From positions 1 through 64,000 of the forward strand of contig VJWN01000014.1 in assembly GCA_007644065.1 (NCBI GenBank): 64,000 nucleotides of DNA. The letters run 5' to 3'. Both the position numbers and the translations under genes were made by a program. Below are positions 35,196 through 47,575 of the stretch, piece after piece. Numbering within the stretch: the first letter of the stretch is position 1; each line of letters starts with the position of its first letter. The notes beneath the pieces were generated by a model. The model ran no database searches and had not been told where the DNA came from. It was given only the letters and a program-made list of their open reading frames with translations. Source of the stretch: Margaritispora aquatica. Its lineage: Eukaryota > Ascomycota > Leotiomycetes > Helotiales > Discinellaceae.

Positions 35196-37960
35196 CCCGG
35201 AGCCAGCCCAGCCTCGGTGCAGACTGCACTGCAGACCCACAGACTGATAACGGCTGTACTGTGCCCCCCAAAAATTCGCAATTCTCCCGTCTCCTAAATC
35301 TCCGGAGCACCACCTCGCTTCACTTCACTTCACCAACATCCCTCAAATATTCAATCTCTTCCCGGCTCCTTTTAGTAAGGCCCCCAAAATGCTGGATTCG
35401 GCAGGTGATTACAGAGCCGTGGTTCCATCCTGCATAGGGAATGTCTTGGGCATTTTGGCACTGCATCTCGCATCACTTTTCCCTCGCTAAAAGCACCTCA
35501 CAATCATTAATCATGGTGTGGGGAGAGCTCTTTTCAGTTTGGGTTTCATAGGGCTATCAATAAGTTCCCCACCCTTCCGAGGTTTACGGAGTACTGCCCC
35601 CAAAGTCTATCTTCCTCGTGGAAGGAAAAGCAAGTTGAGTGGAACGGAAATCTGTGATGATCTTTGAAGGTTAGGGGTGTACACCTATAAGAGATCTGTA
35701 CTCTAATACACGGATGTTTCCGTCTGTGTGAAAAAAAAACCCTCCTTCCAGAAGCTTTTTTTGGTCGCCTTCTGCGCACGTTGTGTATTATGTCAAAGGT
35801 GATACAATTTTGGTGATGATACGCAGAAGCTTGACGGCAAGCCTCGAGGTGTTCCAAAACATTCACCCTCGAGTTGATTAGTGGCTTGTCTTGTCTGACA
35901 TCGAATTGATTCTTCAAGGAGGATTATGATTATGATGTTGGCAATTCCCCGTCCCACGTTTCATTGTCGCACCCAGTCTCTTATCAAGTCATCTCATATC
36001 TTGCATACTCGAGTACCTACCTTCTCAACCAAGCTGCGGGCTTCCCTAATTCGCGACACTGCAGGGTGCAACAATACTACTCAATTTGTTTTTCATGAGA
36101 CATCAACCTCCAGTCAGTTTGTTTGACTCGGGATTCACGCGCTATTATCGACAGTTCTCATCAATAGCAACTGTGATTGTTCATGTGGGAGAAATTCAGC
36201 TACGCGGTACCTTACGTTCCTGCTTTATAAATCCCTGGGATTCATGAGCTTCCTTTAGTTCCGTAGCACAAGGTTCTATATCGGGGAAATCGTCACAGGG
36301 CTGACAGTTCAGTGCGACCATGATGTCGTGTTACCGGTCTTTCGAGGACAGACACCGTGCTTGCGCAGGTGGCCGGTGGGTGCCATAATTCGGTACTAGG
36401 ATATCCGAGAGTATGGTTGATCGTCAATCGTGCTCGTTTCCGAATCTGAACACACTTCACAACGATCTCATCTGTCTTGGTGTCTTGTAAACTCGTCTGT
36501 TTTCAATTCGATTTCCGAAGAGAAAGTTCTCACCACCAATACACAGCCCCCATCGGGTATGGGTTCAAAGGATCCATTTGTTTCTGGTCACCCTGTGCTT
36601 GTAGATGTAGCACATGGAATATTTCTTCTTCAGAAGGATCTGTGCTCTGTGCTCAGTGCAGGATCTGACGCAAACTCCTACAGGATGAACACTAGCTACC
36701 AGGAAGGCCATGGGAAACTTGTTCATTAAAGCCCCAAGCCCATGTTTTTCATTTCTCTTTGTATCTCTTTTCGTATTTGGAAATAGGGCTAGGCCTTTTC
36801 ACGAGAAAAGCACAAGCTTGACTACAAATGGCTTGATTTCATTTTGGTTACTTCCTGTGTATTACCTATACATATAGCTAATAGAGGGGAAACCATATCA
36901 GCAGCTTCTCGAAGGGCATTAAAAGTATCCAACGAGGTTGTTTTTTTCTGCATGTAAGTAGATGCCATGGTAGGCTTTCTGTTGGTGTATATGACGAGGA
37001 CAGACACTCCGTCTTGCAGCATGGAAACGGAATGTACCAATACATGTCCATTGTGAATTGCATGCCACTCCTTCCTCTTTCTCCAGAGCTTATAAGCTCA
37101 GATCTTCAGTTTCACCTCTTCACATTCCAGAAATCAGAACTCCCAGCTCACATTAACTTCTTCACTGTCTATCTTCCCAGCCAACCTAGCAGCAAAGGTT
37201 ACACAACCTCAGCCTCACCGGCGTTGTGGAGGCAGCGGTGGAGGCATGTCATAATATGCGCAATCCGTGGACAATCTACCATATGAGTTGTCATATTCCT
37301 CATGGTGGCTGTAGCCTCGACACTTTCTTCTTTTTTGTCTCGATTTCCTTTCTTCACATTTTCGGGGACGAAGTGGTCAATGACTAATTTGCAAATTTGA
37401 CATTACACATGTCATTCTCTTAAACTTTGAGGCAAGTTCATTGGGACTGTACTCGACTCGACAAAAGCTTGCGAAGAGATCAATAAGCATTGAGTTGCAG
37501 CAGCTTTAATGACATTGGGAGTTGATAAATAGTAGAATAGTATGCCCAATTTTTTCCAGCCACCCAGCCACATTTGTGTCAAATAAATGAAATATATTTG
37601 TCAAATCTAGTGACCGAGAAAGCAAATCGAATTAGTTTCAGTACATCTACGTACCCAGGTGCGATTCATAGACTTATATGAGAGGCTACTTTTGTCAGTC
37701 ATAACTCCCTATTTACTTCATAGTTTCATCGCAATTCAAGTTAAGCTAGCTGCTAATATCAAGCTCAAAACTGATCCATTTGAGCACTGTATAGAAAAAA
37801 ATTTAGTCCACAATTGTCATCGCTGTTAAAACGGAAATAGCAAGCTTCACGTGATGTCAGCCCAATGAAGTGTGCTCAAGGTCCACTTTAGGCTACCTAG
37901 GTCATTGCTTCTTCGCCTTCCAGCCAGCACTATTTCCTCTATGCCTAACGTCCATCAGTT

Positions 37961-40900
37961 ATGGCCGATCCTGTGAGTATTTCTGGAAGCATATTTGCTG
38001 TATTACAACTCTCAAAAGTCGTAGTGGGTTACATCAAAGATGTTCATGGCGGGAGCGACGACCGCGTCAGGCTGCGCGACAGCATTTGGAGCACCATCTC
38101 GTTGCTGGAAATGCTCAATGCTCGTTTTGAGGATGCAGAGTCTGAAGGTGAAGATTTGAAGTACAAATTGAATGTGCAAGCGCCACTAAGAGAGTTAAAC
38201 TGGACATTAGAAGTTTTGGTTGCAAAGTTGGCACCAGCAGGTGGATTGAGAAAGGCTATGCAGAAGCTCGCTTGGCCCTTCGATAAAAAGGAGATTAATG
38301 AGTTATTGACTAGTATTGAGAATCAGAAGACTTTCTTCGGTTTGGCTTTGCAGAATGATCACATGTAGGTCATGCGGATCTTGGGTTAAGTCTAGGACTG
38401 ACACTTCAGGCGACTTACTCAGTCTCTCAAGAATGATTTGAAAGAAGTCAACCAAGGTGTGGAGACTTTAAAAATGAGCAAGTGAAACTTAAACCCCGGT
38501 CTACGCTTACACCTGACTTTTGACCCAGATCAGCATCAGCGGCTCCAGCAGCTTCGAGGTGCTCTAGAAAAGGAGGCTATTGATTGGATATCACCGATTC
38601 GTTTCGTGGAAAAACAATTAGATATCGAGGACGAAAGAGTGCCCGGGACAAGTGAATGGGTTCTCTCACATAGCTTGTTCAAAAGTTGGGCTACAGGAAA
38701 TGGCTCTAGGAATTTATGGTGTCCTGGCATACCTGGTGCGGGTAAGACGGTCATTGCGTGAGTAGCCCCCTATGAACTTCCAATCACTCACAGACAATAG
38801 TTCTGTCATCATCAATCATCTTTTAAACCTCCAAAAGTCTTCACCAGGGTTGAAAATAGGTGTTGCCTTCGTCTACTGCAACTACAAAGAGCAAGAGCAG
38901 CAAACATTGCCCAACCTTCTTTCCAGTATACTTCACCAACTTACTCTTAGCACCTCGGATATCTCTCAAACCCTCATGGATGGTCTCAAAGACTACCATA
39001 AGAGAAGAGTGCGTCCCCCATCTGCATGGGTCGTGAAGGCAATTGCGGATATCATTTCCGGCCGAGGACCTGTGTACTTGGTAGTAGATGCACTAGATGA
39101 GTGCACCGAGAGTGATGGGAAGAGGAGTGATCTGATGGCAGCCTTGAGCAAAATGCCAGACAACCTGAGAATTCTGTGCACTTCGAGAGAATTACCAGAT
39201 ATAGAGCAGCTGTTTCTCGACGCCGATCAGATCAGGATTCATGCTCAAGATTATGATATTGAGAGATATCTTACCGAACGAATTGAGCAGACTGCACGAC
39301 TGAAGAAGCATTGCAAAGCCGATCCAAATCTTCTGAGAGCCATTATTAACACAGTCGTCGACAGAGTTGATGGAATGTATGTTTTCGTCCTATTTATTGA
39401 ATCATTCTCACAGACCTGCAGGTTCTTGTTGGCACAATTACATATTGAAATTCTCTCCAAGAAACAGGACAGAAAATCTGTTCGCAGAGCCCTCGAAACT
39501 CTGCCCACCTCTCTTGATGACACGTATAATCAGGCTATGCAGAGAATTCAAAGTCAAGATGCAGATGATGCAGAGCTAGCTCAGAGAGTTCTATTTTGGA
39601 TCTCCTTTGCAGTCACACCATTGTCAATTAGAGGTTAGGTCGTCGCCATCGTTCCCATGAGAAGTTCGCTGACCCGTTTTCAGAAGTAAGGTGTGCAATT
39701 GCCGCTGGAAATTTGGAAGCCGACGAGCAGGACCTTGATGACGACTCTTATGTTGACGAAGAAGTATTGATTGATGTGTGCGCAGGAATTGTTGCTACGG
39801 ACAAGAGTCATGCCATTAGGCTCGTCCACTATACTGCACAAGAGTATTTTGAGAGAAATAGGGGCAAAATGTTCCCGCAGGCTCAAAGCCATATAACCCG
39901 AACTTGCCTTCGCTATCTGTCCTTGAAGGCATTTGCCAGCCCTCTTCCGGAATGGAAAGAAATGAGTGAGAGACAAGTGACTTATCCTCTCCTTAACTAC
40001 GCTTCAACTTACTGGGGTTACCATGCCGTTGAGAGTCCGGAGCAAGAGGTCATTGAAAATATCTTTGACTTCCTGAAGCTGGTCTCACATCTCCAGACTT
40101 CAGTTCAATGCTTGCCTGGTACTCCGTCCTATATAAAGATGATGAGTTTGAATGGAAAGGACCTTGGGCTCTGGGTTGCTTCCCGGTTTGGTCTCATGAT
40201 AACCTCACAACGGTTGATACGTGATGGAGCAGATGTTAACGTACGGTTGCCGATCTGGACAGGCAGCTCAACTAAATACTCTGCACTTCGCAACTGCGTA
40301 GTTAGTGGCTTTACCGAGATTGCTGCGATGCTTTTAGATAATGGTGCCACCGTGAGTGACTCCGACCAGAAGGAAAGTCTTGTCGCATTGGCAGCGTATC
40401 ATGGACATGCGCCGATACTCAAAATGTTTTTTGCGAGGGGTTTTGATATCCACGCAAAAGATGAAATTCATGGAAATGCATTATCAGCAGCCATCAGCGG
40501 TCGATCCACGGAGAGCTGCCGCTTCTTGATCGAGGCTGGCGCATCTCTACAGTATTGGGTCGCACCACATGGGAACCCTCTTGGGCAAGCAATAGCTCAG
40601 CTCCGTATCGCTCCTGATGCGGAAGGGCACTCTAGTTCCGAGGCAGGTGGGAGGAAGAGAACAAAGATTGAAAAAGCCAAGTCGATCGAAAATGATGGAA
40701 TGGCCATCGTCCGTCTGCTGCTTGAGGTTGGCGCCGATGTAGAGGGGAAGAATTCTTATGGTGAACCCCTTATTCTTGTTGCTGCTTTGCTTTCCTACCA
40801 GCAAGTAGTGCGTTTATTGCTAGACAATGGCGCATCACCTAATACAACAGATTGGTTGGGTAGAAATCTGCTTCACTTCTGGGTCGACGATAAAATCTCC

Positions 40901-42444
40901 CAGCTTTTCATCGACACCAAAACAGATGTCAATTGTGCATCAAAGTCAGGAGAGACACCGCTCCATTTCGCCGCTTCTCTTGGCCAGGTAGGCTTGGTCA
41001 GACTACTTCTTGATAACGGTGGAGAGATTAATACGACTTCTCGCGCTGGATATACACCGATGGATAAGGCACTGATGCATGGTCAGGAAACGCTCGAGCT
41101 TGAACAGCTTGGGGCTGTGACTGGATCTTCACCATTGTCGTCGAAGGTACTTTCTCAACTGCACGTACCTACAACGTCATCAAATATGAAATCAAAGCGC
41201 CTGAAATCACGGGTCGTCTTGCAAGATCTCAAAGGTGAAGCTTGGAATGCAGAATTTTCAAGTGACGGGAAGCTTTTGGCCACATACGGTGATAGTGGGG
41301 TTCTAAACATCTACCAAACTGAGGACTTTGTATTGTTGAAGACATTATCAGATGGTCCAAGCCCGCTGAGTGACCTTTGCTGGAGTTTAGACAATACGAA
41401 GGTTGTTACTGGCAGTACCGATCAACACACAAGATTGTGGGATGTTGTAGTAAGTTTCAGTGAACTACCCTTATCTGTGTACTAACAAATTTAGAATGGT
41501 GTATTACTTGCGAAAACACCAGCGTTTGGAACGGCAGTTTATGATTGCTTGTGGTTCCCAGATCAAGAGCAATTCATAACTTGCTGTATGGATGCTAAAT
41601 TGGCATTATGTCTATGGTCGATTGATGGTACTTTGGTACATGATTTTGACGTTGGCCAACGTATTATGGGCTGTGCCATTGCTCCTGGAACTGGAAATAT
41701 CGTTGCGTTTGCACGAGATACGATATTTGTCTATGATCACAAGACTTTCGAACTCCTCGTCACTAAAGATATTCATGTGTACAATTTCATAGTTCAAGGT
41801 GTTTGCGCGAGCCCTGGAATTCCGTACGCTTTGCTTCAAATCAAAAGCAGATTGGTTCTGGTCTGCTTGGAAACATTGGAGATCGTTGAGATTTTCCAAC
41901 AAGATGATGAGGCGCAGTTTGTCATCAAATCTCATCTTGGCGGTGCGGAGGATCACAAGTATGTCACTTGTGGCAGCGGAAGTTAGTTCTATTCCCGGCC
42001 CATCATCCAGCAAGAGCAAAAGATGAATGATGCTTCATTGAGCTAATAAAATGCTAACACATGTCTACAGCTGGCCACATCTACATCTGGGACTGGACGA
42101 CCAGACGACTGATCAGCAAAACTATTGCCAGAGGACCATTTCAGGAAGGCATTGATCGAAATGTAAGAGATAGGATGACACGACTGCATGCGTACACAAA
42201 TGATCCGCCAGCTTGCTGTAACAGTGTAACTTGGCATCCTACCATACCGAACATGCTGGTTTCTGCAAGTGACGACGGTGCTGTCATTGTGTAAGTACTG
42301 CAAAAATAGCTCCCCTAGCTGCATTAAACTTATCGGAATTGCAGGTGGGAACTAGTCGATGATGACACAGAGCAAGAAGAATTGACTGAAGAAGAATTGA
42401 CTCCTTCCTCTTTCAATATAAACGCGTTAGTTTCGAATACATAG
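37961..42444 (+). CDS. STAND receptor: N-terminal domain, NACHT, ankyrin repeats, WDR26/Gid7-like propeller
   Basis: Exons 37961..38364, 38410..38456, 38529..38757, 38801..39376, 39422..39633, 39684..41449, 41495..41981, 42071..42290 and 42345..42444 give 1346 residues. The N-terminus (MADPVSISGSIFAVLQLSKV ... WPFDKKEINELL ... FFGLALQNDHM) is the usual fungal STAND N-terminal domain. NACHT: Walker A PGIPGAGKT near 216-224, Walker B VYLVVDALDE near 318, LCTSRELPDI sensor. The winged-helix part ends with AIRLVHYTAQEYFE. Ankyrin repeats cover about 660-960 (ALRNCVVSGFTEIAAMLLDNGA, GETPLHFAASLGQVGLVRLLLDNGG in part). WD40 blades fill about 1000-1325 (LKGEAWNAEFSSDGKLLATY, FVIKSHLGGAEDHKYVTCG, GHIYIWDW, CNSVTWHPTIPNM, SASDDGAVIVWE). 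Probable innate-immunity or incompatibility receptor. The second intron is uncertain: only the weak donor GTGTGG keeps frame. Confidence 0.88.
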
Positions 42445-44558
42445 ATACATCAGCGGGTCAAGGAGTGATTAGCGAAAGTTGGAAAAGCAGCTATGCTTAT
42501 ATACAACTTTCACTTATCAAGAGATGCTCAGAAATGCTTTCCTTACGACACAAGAGGAATTAGAAGTATACAGAACCATGGCTCGAGTATTTTTCTTTTA
42601 GGAGGAAGCCATCAATCATCTAGAGAGCTAGCATCATTCAATATCAAGCATGGAAGTTGTGTCTCATGAGAGATCATGATCTGTGTCGCCTACTAGGATA
42701 TGAGAATCGTAAGGTAGATAGATGATGAATGAAATGGCATGATTCTGCGATATTCCACATTCTTCTGTGAATCATAGGTTCTTTCAATTCTTCTGATTCT
42801 ATTCTATCACTTCTCAATCCCTATGTAGGCCAGCCTTCTTTCAAAAACAATCCACTCTCATCACTAAAGGAGCAATCCATTTTTCAGATCTAGGAAATAT
42901 CAAACTCAGAACGATACATCAAAACACATCTCGACTCTCTCAACTATTACGACTTGAGCCCAAATTCTCTCCCAAACCTCGAGTTCCAGAAAGAAAGAAA
43001 AAAGCCTCATCGACTCCAATCACACAATGTGTGGGTACAGATTTTATTCTTGTTTGCAATGAGGGACTGCAAATAGACAAATCTAGAAATGTGTAAATTT
43101 CGGCTTGATCACGAATCGTGCTCGGAATCCTCGCACGATAAGCAGCTCAATGAAAATGAGGGCATATATAGCGCGTGTCTGTGAAATCGGGATAGGCGGC
43201 TCATGCCGCCGCGAAGTGGGAAGTGAAGTGATGGTGGCGATAGAAGGCAATAATGCAGGCAACAAGCTCGCTGGTGGTTTGGTTATAGGTGAGGAATGGA
43301 GTGGTTGGGGGGAGGATGTAGGAGGAAAGGATGCACAGACACCTCGTCTTGTCTGGTGGATCTTTGGGCTTTGTAAAGTGACTCAGGAGCTGGTCTCCTC
43401 ACAGATGAGGCGTCTTCGAGTTAAGAGTGTTTTGAGGATGAGAAGCCGGGTTTTTCATCAAGGAGGCGGAGCTGTTGAGTTATACGCAATTAGCCAGAGT
43501 GCCACAGGAGCTGGTCTTCTCGTTGGATTAGACTAATATGTAACACAGATAAAGCATATAAGATGTGGCTTTTCAACGCCATCAGAATCTTTGTGCTCCA
43601 AATTGTGCTCTTATCAAGATGATCGAGAAAGAACTTTTGAAACTTGAGAAGAATCTGAGAGTAATAGATCTCTGTTAAACTAAGTATATTGAAGGGCACG
43701 CTCATAATCACATGTGAATTTCAGGAGCTATGAATACGCTATAGTCGAATCACATATCGAAATGGCGGATGGCTTTAACACTTCCCCGCCACTAGTAAGT
43801 AGGTACTCTTCACATCCGAGATCGTCGAAATATGGATACAGCAGAGAGCTCAATGCTCTAGAACAACACGAATGAATACCACACCCTCACTAATCTTTCC
43901 AAACGCAAGGATGTTGAAACCACTATCGATTTCCAAAAAGCAAGATTCATCCCACCATCAGCTTAGAAGTCCAACATCCAGGCGCTTAGGTCACGTGGCA
44001 CCCCTCCTCAACCCTCATCACGAGACTCATCTCACCACACCTTCAAAGAAGTGCCCTCCCCTCGCTGACCAGAGTAGTCACCTGGCACACTCGCAGAGCG
44101 ATCTCGCACTCTCTGATCTTCCTCGCTCGGAACTAGGCACACTGCACCCACAAATGGTACACACTTCAATAATTGGCTCCCTTTGGCTGCCCTCAGCTCA
44201 GCTTCCCCTTCCTTGTTTCTGAACGGGATCAAATCACAAGCCCTTGATCGGAGCAGAAGGAGCGAAAAGAGGCTTACATGATCTCGTAAATTGGAATCTG
44301 GATGTCAGGCTTAAGGTTTGCGTGCATGCCGAGAGAGGGAGGGAGCGCGGGACGGCGAGGCATGCACTGGTCAGAGGTGGATTCTGGAGGAGGGTTGGTG
44401 TGTCTGAGGTGAGGAAGAGGGGTTAAAGAGAAGTCCGTTCCTGCATTCTCTAGATCTGAACAAAACATTAATGCAAGAGAACAGGAGTTGAGGATACTTT
44501 GACTTGAACTCAAGCTTTTTGTTTCAGGTAAAGACTTCCTCACATTCCAGAAGACAAG
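42445..44558. other. Intergenic, no gene supported
   Basis: Both strands carry short frames; the longest on plus is 143 codons at 43105-43536 without a domain, and opposite-strand frames overlap it. Nothing else is visible apart from the 3' region of the STAND gene and a purine-rich leader before 44559. Confidence 0.4.
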
Positions 44559-45206
44559 ATGCCTCACCTGAAGCGATACGGTGCTTTCGCGTTCCTGAGA
44601 GACCTGTATAGAACGAGCTCTCCAAGCAAGAAGCACAGATCAAGTCGTCATTCTGGATCAGAAAGTAGTCGGTCTCATCACCATCACCATTCTCATCGCT
44701 CCCATAAGCAGCCAGCGCAACCTCACTATCCCACGAGCAGCCGATATGAAGCTCCGAGCAGTCGCCACTATTCCCGAAGGGAACGAGACCCATCGTATCC
44801 CTCTTCTCGCAACCGTCATGGTATTATATTCTCTGCTTCTGAGTAGGAGACAAAGCTGATAAAGCTAGCACATATTGCTACCCTTCCTCCTGAGTTGAAG
44901 CACATGATTGTCGAAGATCTCGACCCAGTGACCTCAGCATGTCTTGGGCTTGCGTCGAAAGATTATTATCCCATCCACCGATCGCACCACCGAAAGCGCA
45001 TCAGCCTGTACGATCAGGCAGAAGGTCGATTGCCACTAGCCATGTATCTGAGAGAGTGGGCACCAAGAGACTTGCTGCTCGACTCCAAATCTGGAAGATT
45101 TGTGAGAAGAGAAAGGGAATATGACGGAGAGAGATCCAGGTGGGAGAGAAGACTTCGCAGATCGAAGAGGTATGAAACGATGGATGTAGGGAGACATCGG
45201 TGGTAG
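44559..45206 (+). CDS. Small F-box-like protein with basic, His-rich N-terminus
   Basis: Two exons, 44559..44820 and 44869..45206, give 199 residues. The intron (48 nt, GTATTA ... CTGATAAAGCTAG) contains the TAG that otherwise interrupts the frame, and removing it restores RNRHAHIATLPPELKHMI. The N-terminal half is Ser/Arg/His-rich (HHHHHSHRSHK), starting MPHLKRYGAFAFLRDLYR. The C-terminal half begins with an F-box-type helix (LPPELKHMIVEDLDPVTSAC) followed by ASKDYYPIHRSHH and ends in a very basic tail (RREREYDGERSRWERRLRR). Probably a small F-box-like fungal protein. Function and partners are unknown; a nuclear location is likely from the basic tail. Confidence 0.65.
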
Positions 45207-45514
45207 TGCTGGTTTCTTTGGGAGTCCAGGGAGTATTTATGAGGTTTTTGGAGGAGTTTTGGAGGGGTCGTAGATGATAGATGAAGTTGAAAATTTTTAC
45301 CTAACCGTAAAGAGGTGCATGCATGCTGTACAACACATCACTGTAGCGCCCCAACTCATTGGAGTCAATTCATTCAGGCACCGGGAGAGCTCCAATTGAA
45401 ATCCATACTTGAGATCTGCCAGCTGGCAGTGGCAAGAAGTGGAAGCAAAAGAATTGCGACCGTTTGTCAGATCGTGAAGATGTCACTCGACAGCTCAAAT
45501 CAACGCCAAAGCGT

Positions 45515-46137
45515 GAAATGACCACCCGGTCCAGCCTTTCGTTGATCAAACCCGTGTTCCTCAAGAAGACATTTCCCTTGTGTTCATTACTTCCACTTGA
45601 AACGCGATGAATTATCTGGACGATGTGCCTGCCAGGCGGGCGGAAAGTAGGCCACCAAGCCCACAAGTCCTTGCTATCAACCATGAAAGTCGATCCGAAG
45701 CGTAGTGCAAGTATGTCTTGATATCGAAGACGGAACATTCTACTTGGCTTCAGCCTACATGAGGATATGTTTGATCTCTGACATCTTCGAAACATGGGAC
45801 TGCCGTCCTATATCATCTTTCAATCCTGATTTCTTTAGCACTGCTCCCTATGCAAACTCCTTCCAGTAGGTATATGCCATCCTTCAGATGCCCAGATTAG
45901 ACGTATTGCTGTCGATAAGAGTATACTTCGTCGACAAGGTCTGCTAAGGCATTGGCTGGGTCTAGAACAACTCTTCATCGAGCTCCCAAAGCAAAAGAAG
46001 CCGCTTGGCTTTCTTCCGAGCTCAGAGATATTGAACACAGGAGTCGTAGTCCAGCAGAAGCATAGGGCGACACCAATCTCCATCATGAGGTTATGCACCA
46101 GCTGGGAGAGTGAAGTCAAGATCCATCGTTGCAACTA
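45515..46137 (+). pseudogene. Frameshifted 2EXR-domain gene remnant
   Basis: Plus-strand pieces in different frames together recall the 2EXR domain of fungi: FPLCSLLPLETR then a TGA in place of a sense codon and IIWTMCLPG (about 45565-45640), SPQVLAINHESRSEA ending in TAG (about 45645-45705), DIEDGTFYLASAYMR (about 45720-45765), and a terminal part LEQLFIELPKQKKPLGFLPS ... MRLCTSWESEVKIHRCN ending in TAG at about 46137. At least two frameshifts and several stops separate them, and no introns with good signals repair the breaks. The family assignment rests on the start and the NHESRSEA motif. Confidence 0.6.
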
Positions 46138-46906
46138 GGTATTGAGCAGAAGTAGCTGGATCTGAATGGGGTAGCGGTATTGCCCGTGGCTCGAATTGCG
46201 TATTGCGGCACTGTGAGATGATTTCAACTGGCAAAGGCCTTCAGCGTTTAACCCATGGAGTCTGCGACATTGATGTGGGTGAGGTCGAGTGCCCACAAGG
46301 ATCCAAAGGTTGCGGGCCCAAAGTTGCATTGTGATGATATGCTCGGAAGAGGCGATTAGTCATCCGTCTGAAGCTCGAGTTGATCTTGTTAGACCACAGT
46401 GCAACAATCCGAGGACTTCAACTTGACGAGCTCAAACAACTTTCCTGATATATCACCAGATACAGATATACTGCATCACAAGAACTTGAGTTGTCGCAAC
46501 TGAAGCGCCCGCATCTATTTCCCAATGCAGTATTGGTTTTGAATCATCAACCTTTGGGAACTACTTTCGTTAGTCGTATGCTCGATATGTTTGCTTTTAA
46601 CTGACTGCATCGTTCAATTCTTATTTGACAAAGTTCTAACTTGGAATAACGCCAGAATGTAGTCAAGTTGTCAAGTAATTTACACACCACAGCTTTAGAA
46701 GTTGCTGCCCGTACTTTTGTAGGTCTTTTGGTAAAAAAAAGGACTTTGTGAGTACTGGAGGAGATGGTGGAGTTGTTAGACCTATCTCAAACTCACCGCA
46801 GCTATGGCTTCACTGCCTACGACAGATGACGTTAATGCTCTACACTGTGGCATCCTGACCTCCACCTGTACAATTTGTTTGTCGATCCCAATATCCTACA
46901 AATCAC
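46138..46906. other. Intergenic
   Basis: No supported gene. An ATG-headed frame at 46804 (MASLPTTDDVNALHCGILTS) precedes the next ORF in another frame and could be its first exon, but no clean donor and acceptor join them. Confidence 0.35.
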
Positions 46907-47575
46907 ATGCGTGATGGACTGGCAATCCAGCATAGTTGCTCCTCTCTTTTACCAATGTGGAGTGCCAAAGATGGTGTAAGACCGAGAAAAGTCTCCATTG
47001 ACCTTTCCAACTGGTCGACGCTGTGCAGTGACTACGAGGTTTTAGGAAAGGACGAAAAGCAGTACGCTGGGAAGATGCACAAAAGCGAGTATTTACATCA
47101 ATATTATCTCAGAATCACGAGGAGGGACGATCCAAAGCATTGGACTGCTCGGCAGCTACACGACAAGATAAGTATACAACCCGTCAAGATTCTGCAACAA
47201 ATATGGGAAAGCAATACAACATTTTCCCTTCGACCAGCGCTTATGCGAATTGTCACCAATTTGGAAAGACTTTGCCCCAGTGCTGGCCCATGCCCTGTTA
47301 GCTTCAGTGAGCAAGATATCATGCTCTATAACCATGAACTAGAGAAGAGGGAATTTGTTTCCGATACACTGAATCTGATCCAGCGGAGTTATAGGCTGGA
47401 AGCCGATGGAACTGTTGCTCCAGATAGGGAAGATGAGATGCAAATCGAGCTGAGACGACTTAAAACCATTTTCTTGGAAGCTGTGGACAATGATGAGGAA
47501 AGGTTCGATGTTGAGAAGCTCTCGCTGTACGAGGACACTTTACACGAGCCACCCTTAGCTATATCCACGTAAGTA
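46907..47575 (+). CDS. Hypothetical protein, orphan
   Basis: An open frame of 222 codons starting ATG at 46907 and ending at TAA 47573-47575. The composition is convincingly protein-like: helical and charged (DYEVLGKDEKQYAGKMHKSE, HDKISIQPVKILQQIWESN, ELEKREFVSDTLNLIQRSYR, ELRRLKTIFLEAVDNDEERF). No signal peptide, membrane segment or known motif. The stop overlaps a GTAAGT donor, so the protein could continue in another exon, and an upstream ATG at 46804 may add a first exon. It could be a lineage-specific gene or a fragment of a larger one. Confidence 0.5.

Larger units (their letters stand above)
31424..37960. other. 6.5 kb gene-free region
   Basis: No open frame over about 125 codons, none with a domain, and no chain of exons that I could assemble. 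The region contains long pyrimidine-rich tracts (33500-33620, 33700-33850), pentanucleotide microsatellites at 33110-33150 and 35161-35195, and a GAT/ATT-rich run near 33245-33285. It lies between a minus-strand gene start (31423) and a plus-strand gene start (37961), so it is a divergent intergenic space. It may contain untranslated leaders, a long non-coding RNA or a decayed locus. Confidence 0.5.

Noticed and set aside
43105..43536. 143-codon plus frame
   Set aside because: No domain or signal, overlapped by open frames on the other strand; most likely chance.
44820..44868. In-frame TAG suggesting stop read-through
   Set aside because: A 48-nt intron with good branch point and acceptor removes the stop and restores the frame.
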